Positions 30,300 to 41,117 are shown, numbered from the stretch's first letter. The stretch is DNA of 64,000 bases from an uncultured Aquimarina sp. (GCA_947493035.1 CANLOW010000005.1:62001-126000), one strand, 5' to 3'. Numbers and translations: made by a program. Notes: a model not told the origin generated them from the letters alone.

Positions 30300-30587
30300 C
30301 ACATTTAGCGATTGATGTATGATTAGTTGCGCTATTTTTCCCGAAAAAAACTAAATAATTATTGTTTTTTGTTTCAGCCTTTAGTTTCTAAAACAGACTG
30401 GAATTAGCAATTAATTATACATTTTGTTTGCCATAGACTTTTTTTTCTGACTATAAGTTCAATCCTAATAGAGAAAATTCAATATTTGAATAAGTCTCAG
30501 TAGATAAAATTCTATTATTTATTAGAGTAATTTCTCCTAACTTTTTCATAAAACCTTATTCAACCTTGTGTAATTTAGTCTTAATTT

Positions 30588-30890
30588 TTATCGTTGTCCA
30601 AATATTCCCCCAAGTATAAAGAAAATTAGAGTAAGTGTTAAAAATGAAAAACCTATTTTCCTTATTAGTATTTTTCTATTTAATTTTTCAATAATTTTTT
30701 TATCTGAAGTTAAAGAGATAGCTTCTCTAATATGTTTAAAGCCATATGTAGGTTTATTTGTTATTATTTCAGGAGTCTTAATTTTAGATATAATTATACT
30801 AGGATTTGAAATAAGTATTAATATCATTCCCAAAATCCAAGAAAAACCTATTAGTATAGAGAAAATTCCGTTCATTTCTACAATTTGCAA
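30588..30890 (-). CDS. Small membrane hypothetical protein
   Basis: Two hydrophobic segments at the termini; no recognisable family. Confidence 0.4.
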   Translation of the reverse strand: MQIVEMNGIFSILIGFSWILGMILILISNPSIIISKIKTPEIITNKPTYGFKHIREAISLTSDKKIIEKLNRKILIRKIGFSFLTLTLIFFILGGIFGQR

Positions 30891-30996
30891 CCAACTCTTA
30901 GTGTATGACTTATTACTCCAATCACTAAGATAGCAAAAAAGAAATGCTCATACTTTTAAATAATCTTAAACCTCCCTATATTTTTTTTATACATTG

Positions 30997-31773
30997 CTAC
31001 CTACTGGCTATTTCTATCACATCACCATCTTCTGGAATAATAACTTTATTTATCAAGTTGTTTTTAATCAATATTTTTCTTAGTTTTTTTCGAGTTAATG
31101 GACAATGATTTATGGATTCCATATGATTAGCAATTACTTTTCCAGATGTATTTTTAACAAACTTCAAAATATCATTTATATCCATAATAAGTTTGTTAAA
31201 TAAGTCAAATTGAGCTGTTCCACAAGCTAAAACACTAATATCAGGTTTGTAATTCTTTAGTACTTTGTCAACCGACTCTGTATATATTGTATCAGAACTT
31301 AAATAAATAGATTTTTATTGCGGAAGTTTGATAAAAAAACCGATTACATTACCCATTAATTTAGAAACGAATCCGTAAACGTGTTTTGCTGGTATTCCTT
31401 CAATGGTTCCTCCTAAAAAAGTTTGTTTTTCCCAGTATTTTAATGTTTGAACAATATTCAACCCTCTTCTCGTTAATGCCTTTTCATCTTTTATACTACA
31501 GGTAATAGGAATATTGTTTTTAATCAAGAATTGTATTCCTTTACTATCAATATGGTCAGGGTGTTGATGTGTTATTAGACAATGAGTTACTCTTTCAAGT
31601 ATTGCATTTACGTTTTCGTGTAATTGAACGGTAGGATTTTTTCTTACTTTATGTCTAAATAATGTAAAAGAGGTCATAATTCCAATATCTCCTAACATTG
31701 GGTCAATTAAAATAACCTCATTTTCTGTCTCAAGAACCATAGTAGCATTTCGTATATGATGAATATTTAACAT
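30997..31773 (-). pseudogene. MBL-fold metallo-hydrolase interrupted by one in-frame TAA (31315-31317)
   Basis: HHIRNATMVLETENEVILIDPMLGD, LITHQHPDHID; after the stop the same frame reads KSIYLSSDTIYTESVDKVLKNYKPDISVLACGTAQFD. Confidence 0.85.
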
Positions 31774-31835
31774 TTTGTGTTTTTTAGGTGTTACACAAAA
31801 GTCTAATAAAGAAGAATCATTTCTATTGATTCAAA

Positions 31836-32411
31836 TCAAGAAGTACGTTTTCTTATTCGACTTAATGTCTCGGGTGTTATGTTTAAATAAGAAGCAATAT
31901 GATATTGAGGAATAGATTGAAGCCATTCAGATTTGTAAATGAATAATTCCTTATATAATTCTTCAGGAGTTTTAGTGATGCGATTAAACTCCAACATTTC
32001 TTTTTGTTTTAATAATTTTTGAAACGAAGATTCAACAAAAGATTTTCCACATTGATATTTCTCTAACAAATCAAAAAATGGTTTTCTGTCAATGCTTAAA
32101 ATCTATACCGACGAAAGACATTCTTGATTTTTATTAGTTAATATATTCTGGCTGAAAGCCAATAAATCAGAAATGAATTGCGGCTTGACATAAAAGTTTA
32201 TATTAATTTCTTTTTCTTGATTTGTGTAGTACTCTCTTACTATTCCTTTATTAAGAAATCTAAGTTGTTTCTCCTTAGATTGAGCTTTAATTAATAAATT
32301 TCCTTTTTTATGTTCTCTAATTTCAAATAATGAGAATAGTTCCTCTAATCCATCTTGATTTAATGAATATTCAGATTTAAAAAAATTAGATATCTCAGCG
32401 AAATTGTTCAT
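31836..32411 (-). pseudogene. Crp/Fnr-family cyclic nucleotide-binding-like regulator interrupted by one in-frame TAG (32103-32105)
   Basis: N-part ends NQECLSSV*, same frame continues ILSIDRKPFFDLLEKYQCGKSFVESSF...PQYHIASYLNITPETLSRIRKR. Confidence 0.85.
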
Positions 32412-32525
32412 TTATTATGCTTGTAGGTAACTAAGTTATATAATTACCTCAAGCTCTCTAAATTTGGTATAAACTTTAAATAAAAAGAGTAATTATATAA
32501 ACTATTAAAATTAACAAAGAACTTA

Positions 32526-34082
32526 TTACTTCAACGTATTAAAAATCACTTCTGCACACTTTTCTCCATCAATAGCAGCAGAAATAATTCCGCCGGCATA
32601 ACCAGCACCTTCTCCACAAGGGTATAGTCCTTTTACTTGAGGGTGTTCCAACGTAGCTCTATCTCTTGGAATTCGTACAGGCGAAGAAGTACGGCTTTCG
32701 GGAGCATGAGCAATCGCTTCTTCCGTCAAATACCCTCGCATACTCTTATCAAATTCTCTAAATCCTTGTTTTAAAATATCATGAATAAATGTAGGAAATA
32801 CCGTACCCATATCCGCAGGCGTTAAACCTGGTTTATATGAAGTAACTGGTAAATCTTTTGATACTTTTTGGCGCACTAAATCCGTTAAACGTTGGGCTGG
32901 TACATTTTGTGTTTCCCCCGCTACTCGCCAAGCTTGTTGTTCGATTTCAGATTGAAAATACATTCCTGCCAAAGGGCCATATTTTTCGTAAGCCTTAAAA
33001 TCTTCTGGACGCAATTCTACTACAATCCCACTATTAGATGTTGGTTGATCTCGTTTAGAAGGAGACCATCCATTAGTCACCACCTCTCCAGGGCTTGTCG
33101 CACAAGGAGCTATCACTCCACCAGGACACATACAAAAAGAATACATTCCTCGACCGTTTACTTGCTTCACAATACTATAAGGCGCAGGAGGCAAATATTC
33201 CCCTCGATGCGGTCTTTTATACTGAATCGAATCTATTAAAGATTGAGAATGCTCTACACGAACTCCTAAGGCAAAAGGTTTGGCTTCGATCAACACTTCT
33301 TTCTTATGCAACAATTCGAAAATATCACGTGCCGAATGCCCTGTAGCTAAAATAACTTGATGCGCGTCAATTTTACTACCATCATGCAATACAACTCCTC
33401 TTATTTGATCACTTAAGATAGAGAAATCGACAACTCTTTTTTCAAAAAGCACCTCTCCCCCATGTTCAATGATCTTTTCACGAATATCAGCAATAATCTT
33501 AGGTAATTTATTGGTTCCGATATGTGGGTGTGCATCTACCATAATTTGTGGCGTTGCCCCAAAACCTACCAATAATTCTAAAATACGCCTTACATCCCCT
33601 CGTTTTTTAGATCTAGTATACAACTTCCCATCACTATACGTACCAGCTCCTCCTTCCCCAAAACAATAGTTTGAATCTTCATTAACAATATGATCTATAT
33701 TAATCGCCTTTAAATCTCTTCGGCGGTTACGCACATCCTTTCCGCGTTCGATAACAATCGGTTTCAAACCTAATTCTACACATCGCAATGCAGCAAAAAG
33801 ACCTGCTGGGCCAGCACCAACAATAATTACGGGTCTTGCATCGGAAACATCTGGATATTCGGGTAATCGCATTTTCTGAGACTGAAAGTCTTCATTGACA
33901 TATACCTCTACCTTCAAATTCACCTTTATATTTCTTTTCCTAGCATCGATTGACTTCTTAAGAATTTCGACATGTGAAATATCTTCCAAAGGAATACGAT
34001 TCAAACGGCTGATACTTTTCTTTAATAAAGCTGGAGTATTGGCCTCTTTGGGTGAAACTTGAATTTGTAGTGATATGGGCAT
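32526..34082 (-). CDS. FAD-dependent oxidoreductase (BFD/thiazole-like NAD(P)/FAD family)
   Basis: PVIIVGAGPAGLFAALRCVELGLKPIVIERGKDVRNRRRD, GEGGAGTYSDGKL, GLYPCGEGAGYAGGIISAAIDG. Confidence 0.9.
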   Translation of the reverse strand: MPISLQIQVSPKEANTPALLKKSISRLNRIPLEDISHVEILKKSIDARKRNIKVNLKVEVYVNEDFQSQKMRLPEYPDVSDARPVIIVGAGPAGLFAALRCVELGLKPIVIERGKDVRNRRRDLKAINIDHIVNEDSNYCFGEGGAGTYSDGKLYTRSKKRGDVRRILELLVGFGATPQIMVDAHPHIGTNKLPKIIADIREKIIEHGGEVLFEKRVVDFSILSDQIRGVVLHDGSKIDAHQVILATGHSARDIFELLHKKEVLIEAKPFALGVRVEHSQSLIDSIQYKRPHRGEYLPPAPYSIVKQVNGRGMYSFCMCPGGVIAPCATSPGEVVTNGWSPSKRDQPTSNSGIVVELRPEDFKAYEKYGPLAGMYFQSEIEQQAWRVAGETQNVPAQRLTDLVRQKVSKDLPVTSYKPGLTPADMGTVFPTFIHDILKQGFREFDKSMRGYLTEEAIAHAPESRTSSPVRIPRDRATLEHPQVKGLYPCGEGAGYAGGIISAAIDGEKCAEVIFNTLK

Positions 34083-34335
34083 GTATAATTATTCTGTTTT
34101 CGAGTACAAAGTCTTAAGTACACGGTACAAAGATTTAACTTTTTATCAATAGTACAAAGTATTAATGAAGAGTATTAGTCTTATTCTCTTTCAGAAAACA
34201 ATATTTTAAGTAGTAGGTGTATTAAATATACTTCTACTAAAAACACATACTATTTTCAATTAATACTTTATACTAATTCAAAAAAACATCTTTCTATTTA
34301 TTGTATTTTTATGATAACTAAACAAACAACTAATT

Positions 34336-35535
34336 ATGTCCACTGCTTTTACTCCTTTTTCTAGTTCTGAATTGATGCCCCAGGAAGAAAAATTAGAAAT
34401 AGAACAAAAGAAGGGAGATCTCTATATCGGAATACCCAAAGAAAGTCAACCCTACGAAAATCGAGTATGTTTGACTCCTGATGCTGTAGGGGCACTAGTA
34501 TCTAATGGCCATCGTATTATCATCGAAGCTGGCGCTGGTAAACTTGCTAGTTACGATGATCGTGAATATACTGAAGCTGGAGCCGAAATTACAAGTGATC
34601 AAAAAAAAGTATATGGTTGCCCTATTATACTAAAGGTACAACCTCCTAATCTCGAAGAACTAGAATTTATTAACCCTAAAACAGTAGTGATTTCTGCGAT
34701 ACAACTAAAAACACTAGATCGCAGTTATTTCGAGGCTATAGAAAAAAAGAAAATTACTGCCTTAGCTTTTGAATTTATCAAAGATGAAATTGGAGGTTAT
34801 CCCGCAGTAAGGTCTTTGAGTGAAATTGCAGGTACTGCTTCAATACTTATTGCTTCAGAAATCATGTCAAATTGCAATGACGGAAGCGGACTAATGATGG
34901 GAAATATAACAGGTGTCCCTCCTGCTGAAGTGGTTGTCTTGGGCGCTGGAACTGTGGGTGAATTTGCTGTAAGATCTGCTTTAGGACTTGGAGCTAATGT
35001 AAAAGTATTTGATAATTCCATCAATAAATTAAGAAGTATACAAACTAGTATTGGGCGTCCCATACATACTTCTACTATCCAACAAAAACATTTGTTAAAG
35101 GCGTTAAAACGTTGTGATGTTGTTATTGGTGCTTTAAGAGGAAAGGATCGCGCTCCAATCATTGTCAGTGAAGATTTGGTTTGCAAAATGAAAAAAGGAG
35201 CTGTTATTATAGATGTTAGTATTGATATGGGTGGATGCTTTGAAACATCTGAAGTAACAAGTCACGACGAACCTACCTTCGTTAAACATGGTGTGATACA
35301 TTATTGTGTCCCAAATATACCTTCTCGCTATTCTAAAACCTCTTCCGTTTCTATAAGTAATATATTTAGCCCATATTTGCTGCAAATTGGAGAATGTGGT
35401 GGTCTAGAACATGCTATTCGCAATGATAAAGGCTTAAAAAATGGTATTTATTGCTATCATGGAGTAATTACTAATAAGTCAATTAGCGAATGGTTTAGCA
35501 TCAACTACATGGATATTAACTTATTGGTATTTTAA
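34336..35535 (+). CDS. ald: Alanine dehydrogenase
   Basis: IGIPKESQPYENRVCLTPDAVGALVSNGHRI, VVVLGAGTVGEFAVRSALGLGANVKVFD. Confidence 0.92.
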   Translation: MSTAFTPFSSSELMPQEEKLEIEQKKGDLYIGIPKESQPYENRVCLTPDAVGALVSNGHRIIIEAGAGKLASYDDREYTEAGAEITSDQKKVYGCPIILKVQPPNLEELEFINPKTVVISAIQLKTLDRSYFEAIEKKKITALAFEFIKDEIGGYPAVRSLSEIAGTASILIASEIMSNCNDGSGLMMGNITGVPPAEVVVLGAGTVGEFAVRSALGLGANVKVFDNSINKLRSIQTSIGRPIHTSTIQQKHLLKALKRCDVVIGALRGKDRAPIIVSEDLVCKMKKGAVIIDVSIDMGGCFETSEVTSHDEPTFVKHGVIHYCVPNIPSRYSKTSSVSISNIFSPYLLQIGECGGLEHAIRNDKGLKNGIYCYHGVITNKSISEWFSINYMDINLLVF

Positions 35536-35910
35536 ATGACACTATTACAACGTTTCGGTTTTTTTGGGGCAGGGCTTTTCTTAGGTATAATTATTCTAAT
35601 CATATTTCTTTCTGGAAAAAAAACATCTTGTGAATATGGACCTAATGCTCGTGTCTTGAAAAATATTCGTACTAAAGAGACCATTATTTCTCCGAAAGCT
35701 CTAGCGCAATTGAACATATTACATTTAGATACAAGTGCTGTAAATAGTACTCTGAAAAATGGAAAAGTTGACTTTGGTGAAAGCAACACTAAGCTAGATA
35801 GTTGTAAAATCTACACAATCTTTGGCAAAGAAAAATTAGCTACAACTAAATTTATCTTCGAAAACTGTAATAAACAATCAACCTTATTAAGTGTAGAATA
35901 TTTAAAATAA
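35536..35910 (+). CDS. Small membrane-anchored protein (possibly DUF4258)
   Basis: N-terminal TM; KKTSCEYGPNARVLKNIRTK; starts at the base after the ald stop. Confidence 0.65.
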   Translation: MTLLQRFGFFGAGLFLGIIILIIFLSGKKTSCEYGPNARVLKNIRTKETIISPKALAQLNILHLDTSAVNSTLKNGKVDFGESNTKLDSCKIYTIFGKEKLATTKFIFENCNKQSTLLSVEYLK

Positions 35911-36033
35911 ATTACTTCAAATCAGATAGACAAAGCAGCTGTAAAAATTGATTTTAAATTAACTTGTTGTGTTATGTTTTTGACGGCTCCTAAAACTATT
36001 TGGAACTGTCAATCTATAAAAATTGATTTTTGA

Positions 36034-36176
36034 ATATCCGTAATCACTAATAATAAGAATTACATCATCCTGAGCTCGTTTCAGGAGCTCACTAAGGACA
36101 TAAAAATCAGCAGGATGAGATTCCTTGTCAAGCAAGGAATGACGAAACTTTATATAATATTACTAATTGCGGATAT
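36034..36176. repeat. MITE-like element copy A (~143 bp) with terminal inverted repeats
   Basis: Left end ATATCCGTAATCACTAATAATA, right end TATTACTAATTGCGGATAT; internal hairpins tcctgagctcgtttcagga and attccttgtcaagcaaggaat. Confidence 0.7.
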
Positions 36177-36240
36177 ACATAATTGATTAAACTATTCTAT
36201 AAAGTCCACTATAATTGGTTACACCGTACTGAATTAAAAT

Positions 36241-37113
36241 TTACTTTTTAGAAGGAAAAATCTTTTTAAATAATTCATAAAAAACAACAACAATTAACCC
36301 TCCTAACAAACCTAGTACTATTTCTAGCACAATAGAAGGAATGTTCTTTAGAGGTTCAGGTACGTAATGTATAGCATGCATAAAAATACCTCCCGCAACA
36401 GTAATTAAAGCTATCGTACCTAAAACGGATAACCCTTTTATTACATAAGGCAAAGCTGCTACAAGAACACGCCCTATTTTATCACTAAAACTATTGTCTT
36501 GCTCATTTAGATTGATCAATTTCATCCCAAATTCATCCATTCTAATAATTAAAGCCACAATACCATACACTCCAACTGTTGCAATAATGGCAACAATTGA
36601 AACCACAATAATTTGCTTTTGTAAAGGTTGATCCAATACTGTACCTAATGCAATAATTACAATTTCTATTGAAAGAATAAAGTCTGTGAAAATAGCTGAC
36701 TTTATTTTTGACTTTTCAAATTTCAAAATTTCTTCTTCTGACAATACCTTCTCAACAGTAGCCACTTTTTCATGTTTAGAATGAAAGAAAAATTCTATAA
36801 TTTTCTCTACACCTTCAAATGCCAGAAAGAAACCTCCTAACACTAAAATTACATTAATAGCCACAGGAAAATACGCACTCAATAAAAAGGCTATAGGCAA
36901 AATAATAATCTTATTCAATAAAGAGCCTTTAGAAATTGCCCAAAGCACAGGAAGCTCTCTTTTAGAAGCAAAGCCCGAAGCTTTTTCTGCATTTACCGCT
37001 AGGTCATCTCCTAAAATACCTGCTGTTTTTTTAGTAGCCATTTTTGCCATTGCGGACACATCGTCTAACAACACTGCAACGTCATCTAATATTGCAAAAA
37101 AACCTGAAGCCAT
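36241..37113 (-). CDS. DUF808 (YedI-like) membrane protein
   Basis: MASGFFAILDDVAVLLDDVSAMAKMATKKTAGILGDDLAVNAEKASGF. Confidence 0.95.
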   Translation of the reverse strand: MASGFFAILDDVAVLLDDVSAMAKMATKKTAGILGDDLAVNAEKASGFASKRELPVLWAISKGSLLNKIIILPIAFLLSAYFPVAINVILVLGGFFLAFEGVEKIIEFFFHSKHEKVATVEKVLSEEEILKFEKSKIKSAIFTDFILSIEIVIIALGTVLDQPLQKQIIVVSIVAIIATVGVYGIVALIIRMDEFGMKLINLNEQDNSFSDKIGRVLVAALPYVIKGLSVLGTIALITVAGGIFMHAIHYVPEPLKNIPSIVLEIVLGLLGGLIVVVFYELFKKIFPSKK

Positions 37114-37256
37114 AATTAATTATTAATTAAGATATAAATGAATTAATTTTTTCAAATATACTTTATACGATATTAATATGTACTCGATTAACGATACGAA
37201 CTTAAAAAAATAGTCTAGTTCGAAAAATATAATCTATTCCTTAATAGTTTTTATGA

Positions 37257-37404
37257 ATACCCGTAATTAATAATACTACATAAAGTCTCATCATTACTTA
37301 TTTAACAAGGAATCTCATTCTACTGATTTTTATATCCTGAATGAGCTCCTGAAACAAGTTCAGTGTGATGCAATTCTTATTATGAGTGATTCCTTATGGA
37401 CATT
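37257..37404. repeat. MITE-like element copy B (~148 bp), inverted relative to copy A
   Basis: caaggaatctcattctactgatttttatatcctgaatgagctcctgaaacaagttcagtgtgatgcaattcttatta aligns with the reverse complement of 36034..36176. Confidence 0.7.
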
Positions 37405-37502
37405 CAAATAATTTCGATCAACACATTACAAATACCCTTTGAGTCCATTATCTTTGTTGAACCGAAATAATTATTCAATTATTCTTCATAGAGAAAGAAA
37501 AA

Positions 37503-38576
37503 ATGATGCAATCCATAAAATCAAGAGATTCTATCGTACACTTCGAAGCCGAAGTATACACTCAATTAAACAACTATTTAACTACAGCTAAGCATAGTAG
37601 CTATTTCATATTAGTTGACACGAATACCCATGATCACTGTTTAGCTAATTTTATGGGGCAAATTACTGCTGATGTGTCTTTTGAAGTTATAGAAATAGAG
37701 GCAGGAGAGATCAACAAAAATATTGAAACCTGTAGTGGTGTTTGGAATGTACTTTCCGAATTAGGTGCTGATCGTAAAAGCCTTCTTATTAACCTTGGAG
37801 GTGGTGTCGTAACTGATTTAGGTGGTTTTGTGGCTTGTACTTTTAAACGTGGTATTTCTTATATCAATGTACCAACTACATTACTTGCCATGGTAGACGC
37901 TTCTGTGGGTGGTAAAACAGGGGTAGACTTAGGAAATCTAAAAAATATGGTAGGTGTCATTAGTGAATCAGAGATGGTACTCGTTGACCCTAATTTCTTA
38001 ACTACATTACCTTTTACTGAATTACGAAGTGGTTTTGCTGAAATGCTAAAACATGGATTGATTAAAGACAAGGATTATTGGAATCGACTTTCTAACATTG
38101 AAGATTTAACCACTGAGGATTTAAATAACTTGATTCATGAATCAGTCATCATCAAGAATGAAATTGTATTGGTTGATCCTACTGAACAGAATATTCGTAA
38201 ATTCTTAAACTTCGGTCATACACTAGGTCATGCCATTGAGTCTTATTTCTTAACAGACGAACGTAAAACAACTTTACTACATGGTGAAGCTATCGCCATT
38301 GGTATGATTACTGAAGCTTACTTGGCTAAAGAATTACTCGGATTGAAAGATGCTGAACTCAAAAACATTTGTGCTATTTTTTCTAAAATATATCCAAAAG
38401 TTGATATCCCTAAAGAAGACTATCAACCTATTATTGACTTATTAATTTTCGACAAAAAGAATGTAGGAGGCAAAGTCCTTTTCGTACTTTTAAATGAAAT
38501 TGGAGATGCTAAATTTAATTGTGAAGTTCCACAAGATTTATTAGTGGCTTCTTTAGATTTTTATAATAGTCTATAA
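37503..38576 (+). CDS. aroB: 3-dehydroquinate synthase
   Basis: LINLGGGVVTDLGGFVACTFKRGISYINVPTTLLAMVDASVGGKTGVDLGNLKNMVG, NFGHTLGHAIES. Confidence 0.96.
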   Translation: MMQSIKSRDSIVHFEAEVYTQLNNYLTTAKHSSYFILVDTNTHDHCLANFMGQITADVSFEVIEIEAGEINKNIETCSGVWNVLSELGADRKSLLINLGGGVVTDLGGFVACTFKRGISYINVPTTLLAMVDASVGGKTGVDLGNLKNMVGVISESEMVLVDPNFLTTLPFTELRSGFAEMLKHGLIKDKDYWNRLSNIEDLTTEDLNNLIHESVIIKNEIVLVDPTEQNIRKFLNFGHTLGHAIESYFLTDERKTTLLHGEAIAIGMITEAYLAKELLGLKDAELKNICAIFSKIYPKVDIPKEDYQPIIDLLIFDKKNVGGKVLFVLLNEIGDAKFNCEVPQDLLVASLDFYNSL

Positions 38577-38579
38577 ATC

Positions 38580-39596
38580 ATGTTTCTTTTACGTAAACAT
38601 ATAAAAGCACTTATTATTCTGATAAGTGCTTTTTTTATGCACACCCAATTACTAGGGCAACAAAAAATTAATGGTGTTAATCTTGTATCACCTCCCTCTC
38701 CCACTACTGTCCAAGACTTAGCCACAGTAAAACGTATCTCAGCAAATTGGATAAGTATCATTCCTTATGCATTTATGAAGCCTAATCAAACTTGGGTCAA
38801 ATACGACTCTAGTTATCAATGGTGGGGTGAGACTTCTAAAGGCACGATTACACTCATAGAACAAGCCAAAGCTCTCGATTTAAAGATCATGTTGAAGCCT
38901 CACATTTGGGTTGGTGGGCAAGGATGGGCAGGTGATTTCGTCTTAGAAAAAGAAGAAGATTGGTTAGCTTGGGAAGCAAACTACACCAAGTATATCATTC
39001 ATTTTGCTACTATTGCCGAAAAGCACAAAGTTCCTCTTCTTTGTATTGGTACCGAATTACGGCAAATAATCCGTCAAAGACCTCAATTTTGGCATCAACT
39101 AGTTCATGAAATTCGTGATTTATATTCTGGAAAATTAACCTATGCTGCGAATTGGGATAACTATGAAAATGTTGAATTCTGGAATGAATTGGATTATATA
39201 GGTATTGATGGTTATTTCCCTTTAAGTGATGAAAAAATTCCTACTCTAAAAGATTTAGAAAAAAAATGGATGCCATGGAAAAAGCAACTGAAGGAATTCT
39301 CTGAATGCTATTCAACTCCCATTATTTTTACGGAATATGGATATCAAAGTTGTTTATTTAACACGAAAACCCCTTGGAGCAGTAATTCCAGTATTATTTC
39401 TGAAGAAAATCAAGAGACTTCCTATCGTGCTTTTTACGATATATTTTGGAATGAAAAATGGTTTGCTGGAGGCTTTCTATGGAAGTGGCATTTAGATCCC
39501 AAAAGTCTTCAAAAAAAGAAAACCACCTTTACCCCGCAAGGAAAGATGGTTGAAAATACTATTTTAAAATTTTATAGTAGCAATACTCTGAAATAG
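38580..39596 (+). CDS. Secreted GH113-like TIM-barrel glycoside hydrolase
   Basis: Signal peptide; LKIMLKPHIWVGGQGWAGDF, LLCIGTELRQII, FTEYGYQS. Confidence 0.8.
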   Translation: MFLLRKHIKALIILISAFFMHTQLLGQQKINGVNLVSPPSPTTVQDLATVKRISANWISIIPYAFMKPNQTWVKYDSSYQWWGETSKGTITLIEQAKALDLKIMLKPHIWVGGQGWAGDFVLEKEEDWLAWEANYTKYIIHFATIAEKHKVPLLCIGTELRQIIRQRPQFWHQLVHEIRDLYSGKLTYAANWDNYENVEFWNELDYIGIDGYFPLSDEKIPTLKDLEKKWMPWKKQLKEFSECYSTPIIFTEYGYQSCLFNTKTPWSSNSSIISEENQETSYRAFYDIFWNEKWFAGGFLWKWHLDPKSLQKKKTTFTPQGKMVENTILKFYSSNTLK

Positions 39597-39629
39597 TTAA
39601 AAGCTTTTATTTAATAGATTGTCTAGTAT

Positions 39630-40433
39630 CTAATACTCCCACTCTCTCTTTTTATTTAATGCTTCTTCTGCATCTAATTCTTCCTGTGGAATTACTTTTA
39701 AAAATGATGGATGTTGCTCAATCGCATACTCTAATTTTTCTACTATAGAGTCTATACTATCATTTTCATAATCAATCTCCAATGGCTCCTTTATAATAAA
39801 CGATTGAAGAATTCCTTTCTTTTTAATACGAAGTCCTTTCTTATCAAAGGAACGTCTAAATCCGTCAATGACTACAGGTACTACAATTGGCTTATAATGT
39901 TTAATAATATGTGCTGTACCCTTTCTAATCGGCTTAAAAGGCTTTGTAGTCCCTTGCGGAAATGTAATTACCCAACCATCATCTAAAGCTGTAGCAATAT
40001 TACTAATATCACTCATTTTTACTTGTCTATTAATGTCTTGCCCTTTTGACCTCCAAGTTCTTTCTACTGTGATAGCACCCGCATATGCTAAAATTCTAGC
40101 TAATAAACCATCTCGCATGGTTTCTTTAGCTGCAACATAGTAAAAGTTCATTTTGGGTTGCCACAAATAACCTACATTCTTTATAGAATCTACCCTACCA
40201 CTTAAACTGGCATTAAAGACATGATACATTGCCACTACATCGGCAAAATAGGTTTGGTGATTTGAAACAAACAATACATTTCTTTCAGGTAAGTTTGTAA
40301 TTACTTCACTACCCTCAATAACTAATTCATTGAACCCTCTGTATCTACGATGTGTAAGAGGACCTAGAATACGAATTAACCATTTTTTTAAAAACAAATA
40401 TTGTCCAAATGGATTCTTTTTAAATAACCCCAT
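39630..40433 (-). CDS. 1-acyl-sn-glycerol-3-phosphate acyltransferase (PlsC-like)
   Basis: VLFVSNHQTYFADVVAM, VITFPQGTTKPFKPIRKGTAHI. Confidence 0.88.
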   Translation of the reverse strand: MGLFKKNPFGQYLFLKKWLIRILGPLTHRRYRGFNELVIEGSEVITNLPERNVLFVSNHQTYFADVVAMYHVFNASLSGRVDSIKNVGYLWQPKMNFYYVAAKETMRDGLLARILAYAGAITVERTWRSKGQDINRQVKMSDISNIATALDDGWVITFPQGTTKPFKPIRKGTAHIIKHYKPIVVPVVIDGFRRSFDKKGLRIKKKGILQSFIIKEPLEIDYENDSIDSIVEKLEYAIEQHPSFLKVIPQEELDAEEALNKKREWEY

Positions 40434-40476
40434 TTATTGTAAAATCAATTTAGTGTTAGTAGTACAAATATAAACA

Positions 40477-41115
40477 TTAAACCTCGAGACTATAACGTAA
40501 TAGTAATTCAACTTCATGTAAAATCATTGCAGTTGCCCCCCAAATCTTATATGAATCGAAAGTATAAGCGGGTACATCTACATATTCTTTATCCTCTTTT
40601 TCAATACTTAGAGTTGATTTACTTTCTTTATTCAATAACTCGTACAAAGGCACTTCTAAAATTCCTGCAACTTCTTCTTCCTGTAACACAAATGTTAGCT
40701 GATCTTTAGAGAATGACAAAAAGGGATACACTCTAAAATCAGAAGGAGTAATATACAAACTGTGCAATTCTTTTAAAAAGCATAAACTCGAAGGTTTTAC
40801 CCCAATCTCTTCTTCTACTTCCCTAAAAGCAGTATCCAAAAAAGTAATATCTTCTTTTTCTTCTTTTCCCCCTGCAAAAGCAATTTGCCCAGAATGTGCT
40901 CCTTTATAAATAGGACGCTGAATAAAAACCATAGTAGCAATACCATTTTTAGGGTATATAATAGGCATTACCGCTGCATTTCGAGTGGAATCTTTTTTAA
41001 AATCTTCAGGATATGTATTTCTAAATTCAGGAGCCATTGGAAGATGAACCTCATCCTTCGTCCATACTTTTTTTTCTATTTTTGGGATTAGCTTTAAAAA
41101 TGTTTCAAACTCCAT
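40477..41115 (-). CDS. NUDIX hydrolase, CoA pyrophosphatase-like
   Basis: GQIAFAGGKEEKEDITFLDTAFREVEEEIGV; likely start MEFETFLKLIPKIEK. Confidence 0.9.
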   Translation of the reverse strand: MEFETFLKLIPKIEKKVWTKDEVHLPMAPEFRNTYPEDFKKDSTRNAAVMPIIYPKNGIATMVFIQRPIYKGAHSGQIAFAGGKEEKEDITFLDTAFREVEEEIGVKPSSLCFLKELHSLYITPSDFRVYPFLSFSKDQLTFVLQEEEVAGILEVPLYELLNKESKSTLSIEKEDKEYVDVPAYTFDSYKIWGATAMILHEVELLLRYSLEV

Positions 41116-41117
41116 AT

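Noticed and set aside
31315-32105. Stop codon reassignment or selenocysteine/pyrrolysine recoding
   Set aside because: Two different stops (TAA, TAG) in two neighbouring genes, while other genes in the window end normally at both; simple nonsense mutation is simpler. No downstream SECIS-like element evaluated.
32892-33669. Plus-strand ORFs within the FAD oxidoreductase
   Set aside because: Antisense to a well supported CDS.
35942-36030. Two copies of TAAAAATTGATTTT 75 bp apart as a target-site duplication of the MITE
   Set aside because: Both copies lie on the same (left) side of the element, so they cannot be its TSD; AT-rich chance repeat is possible.
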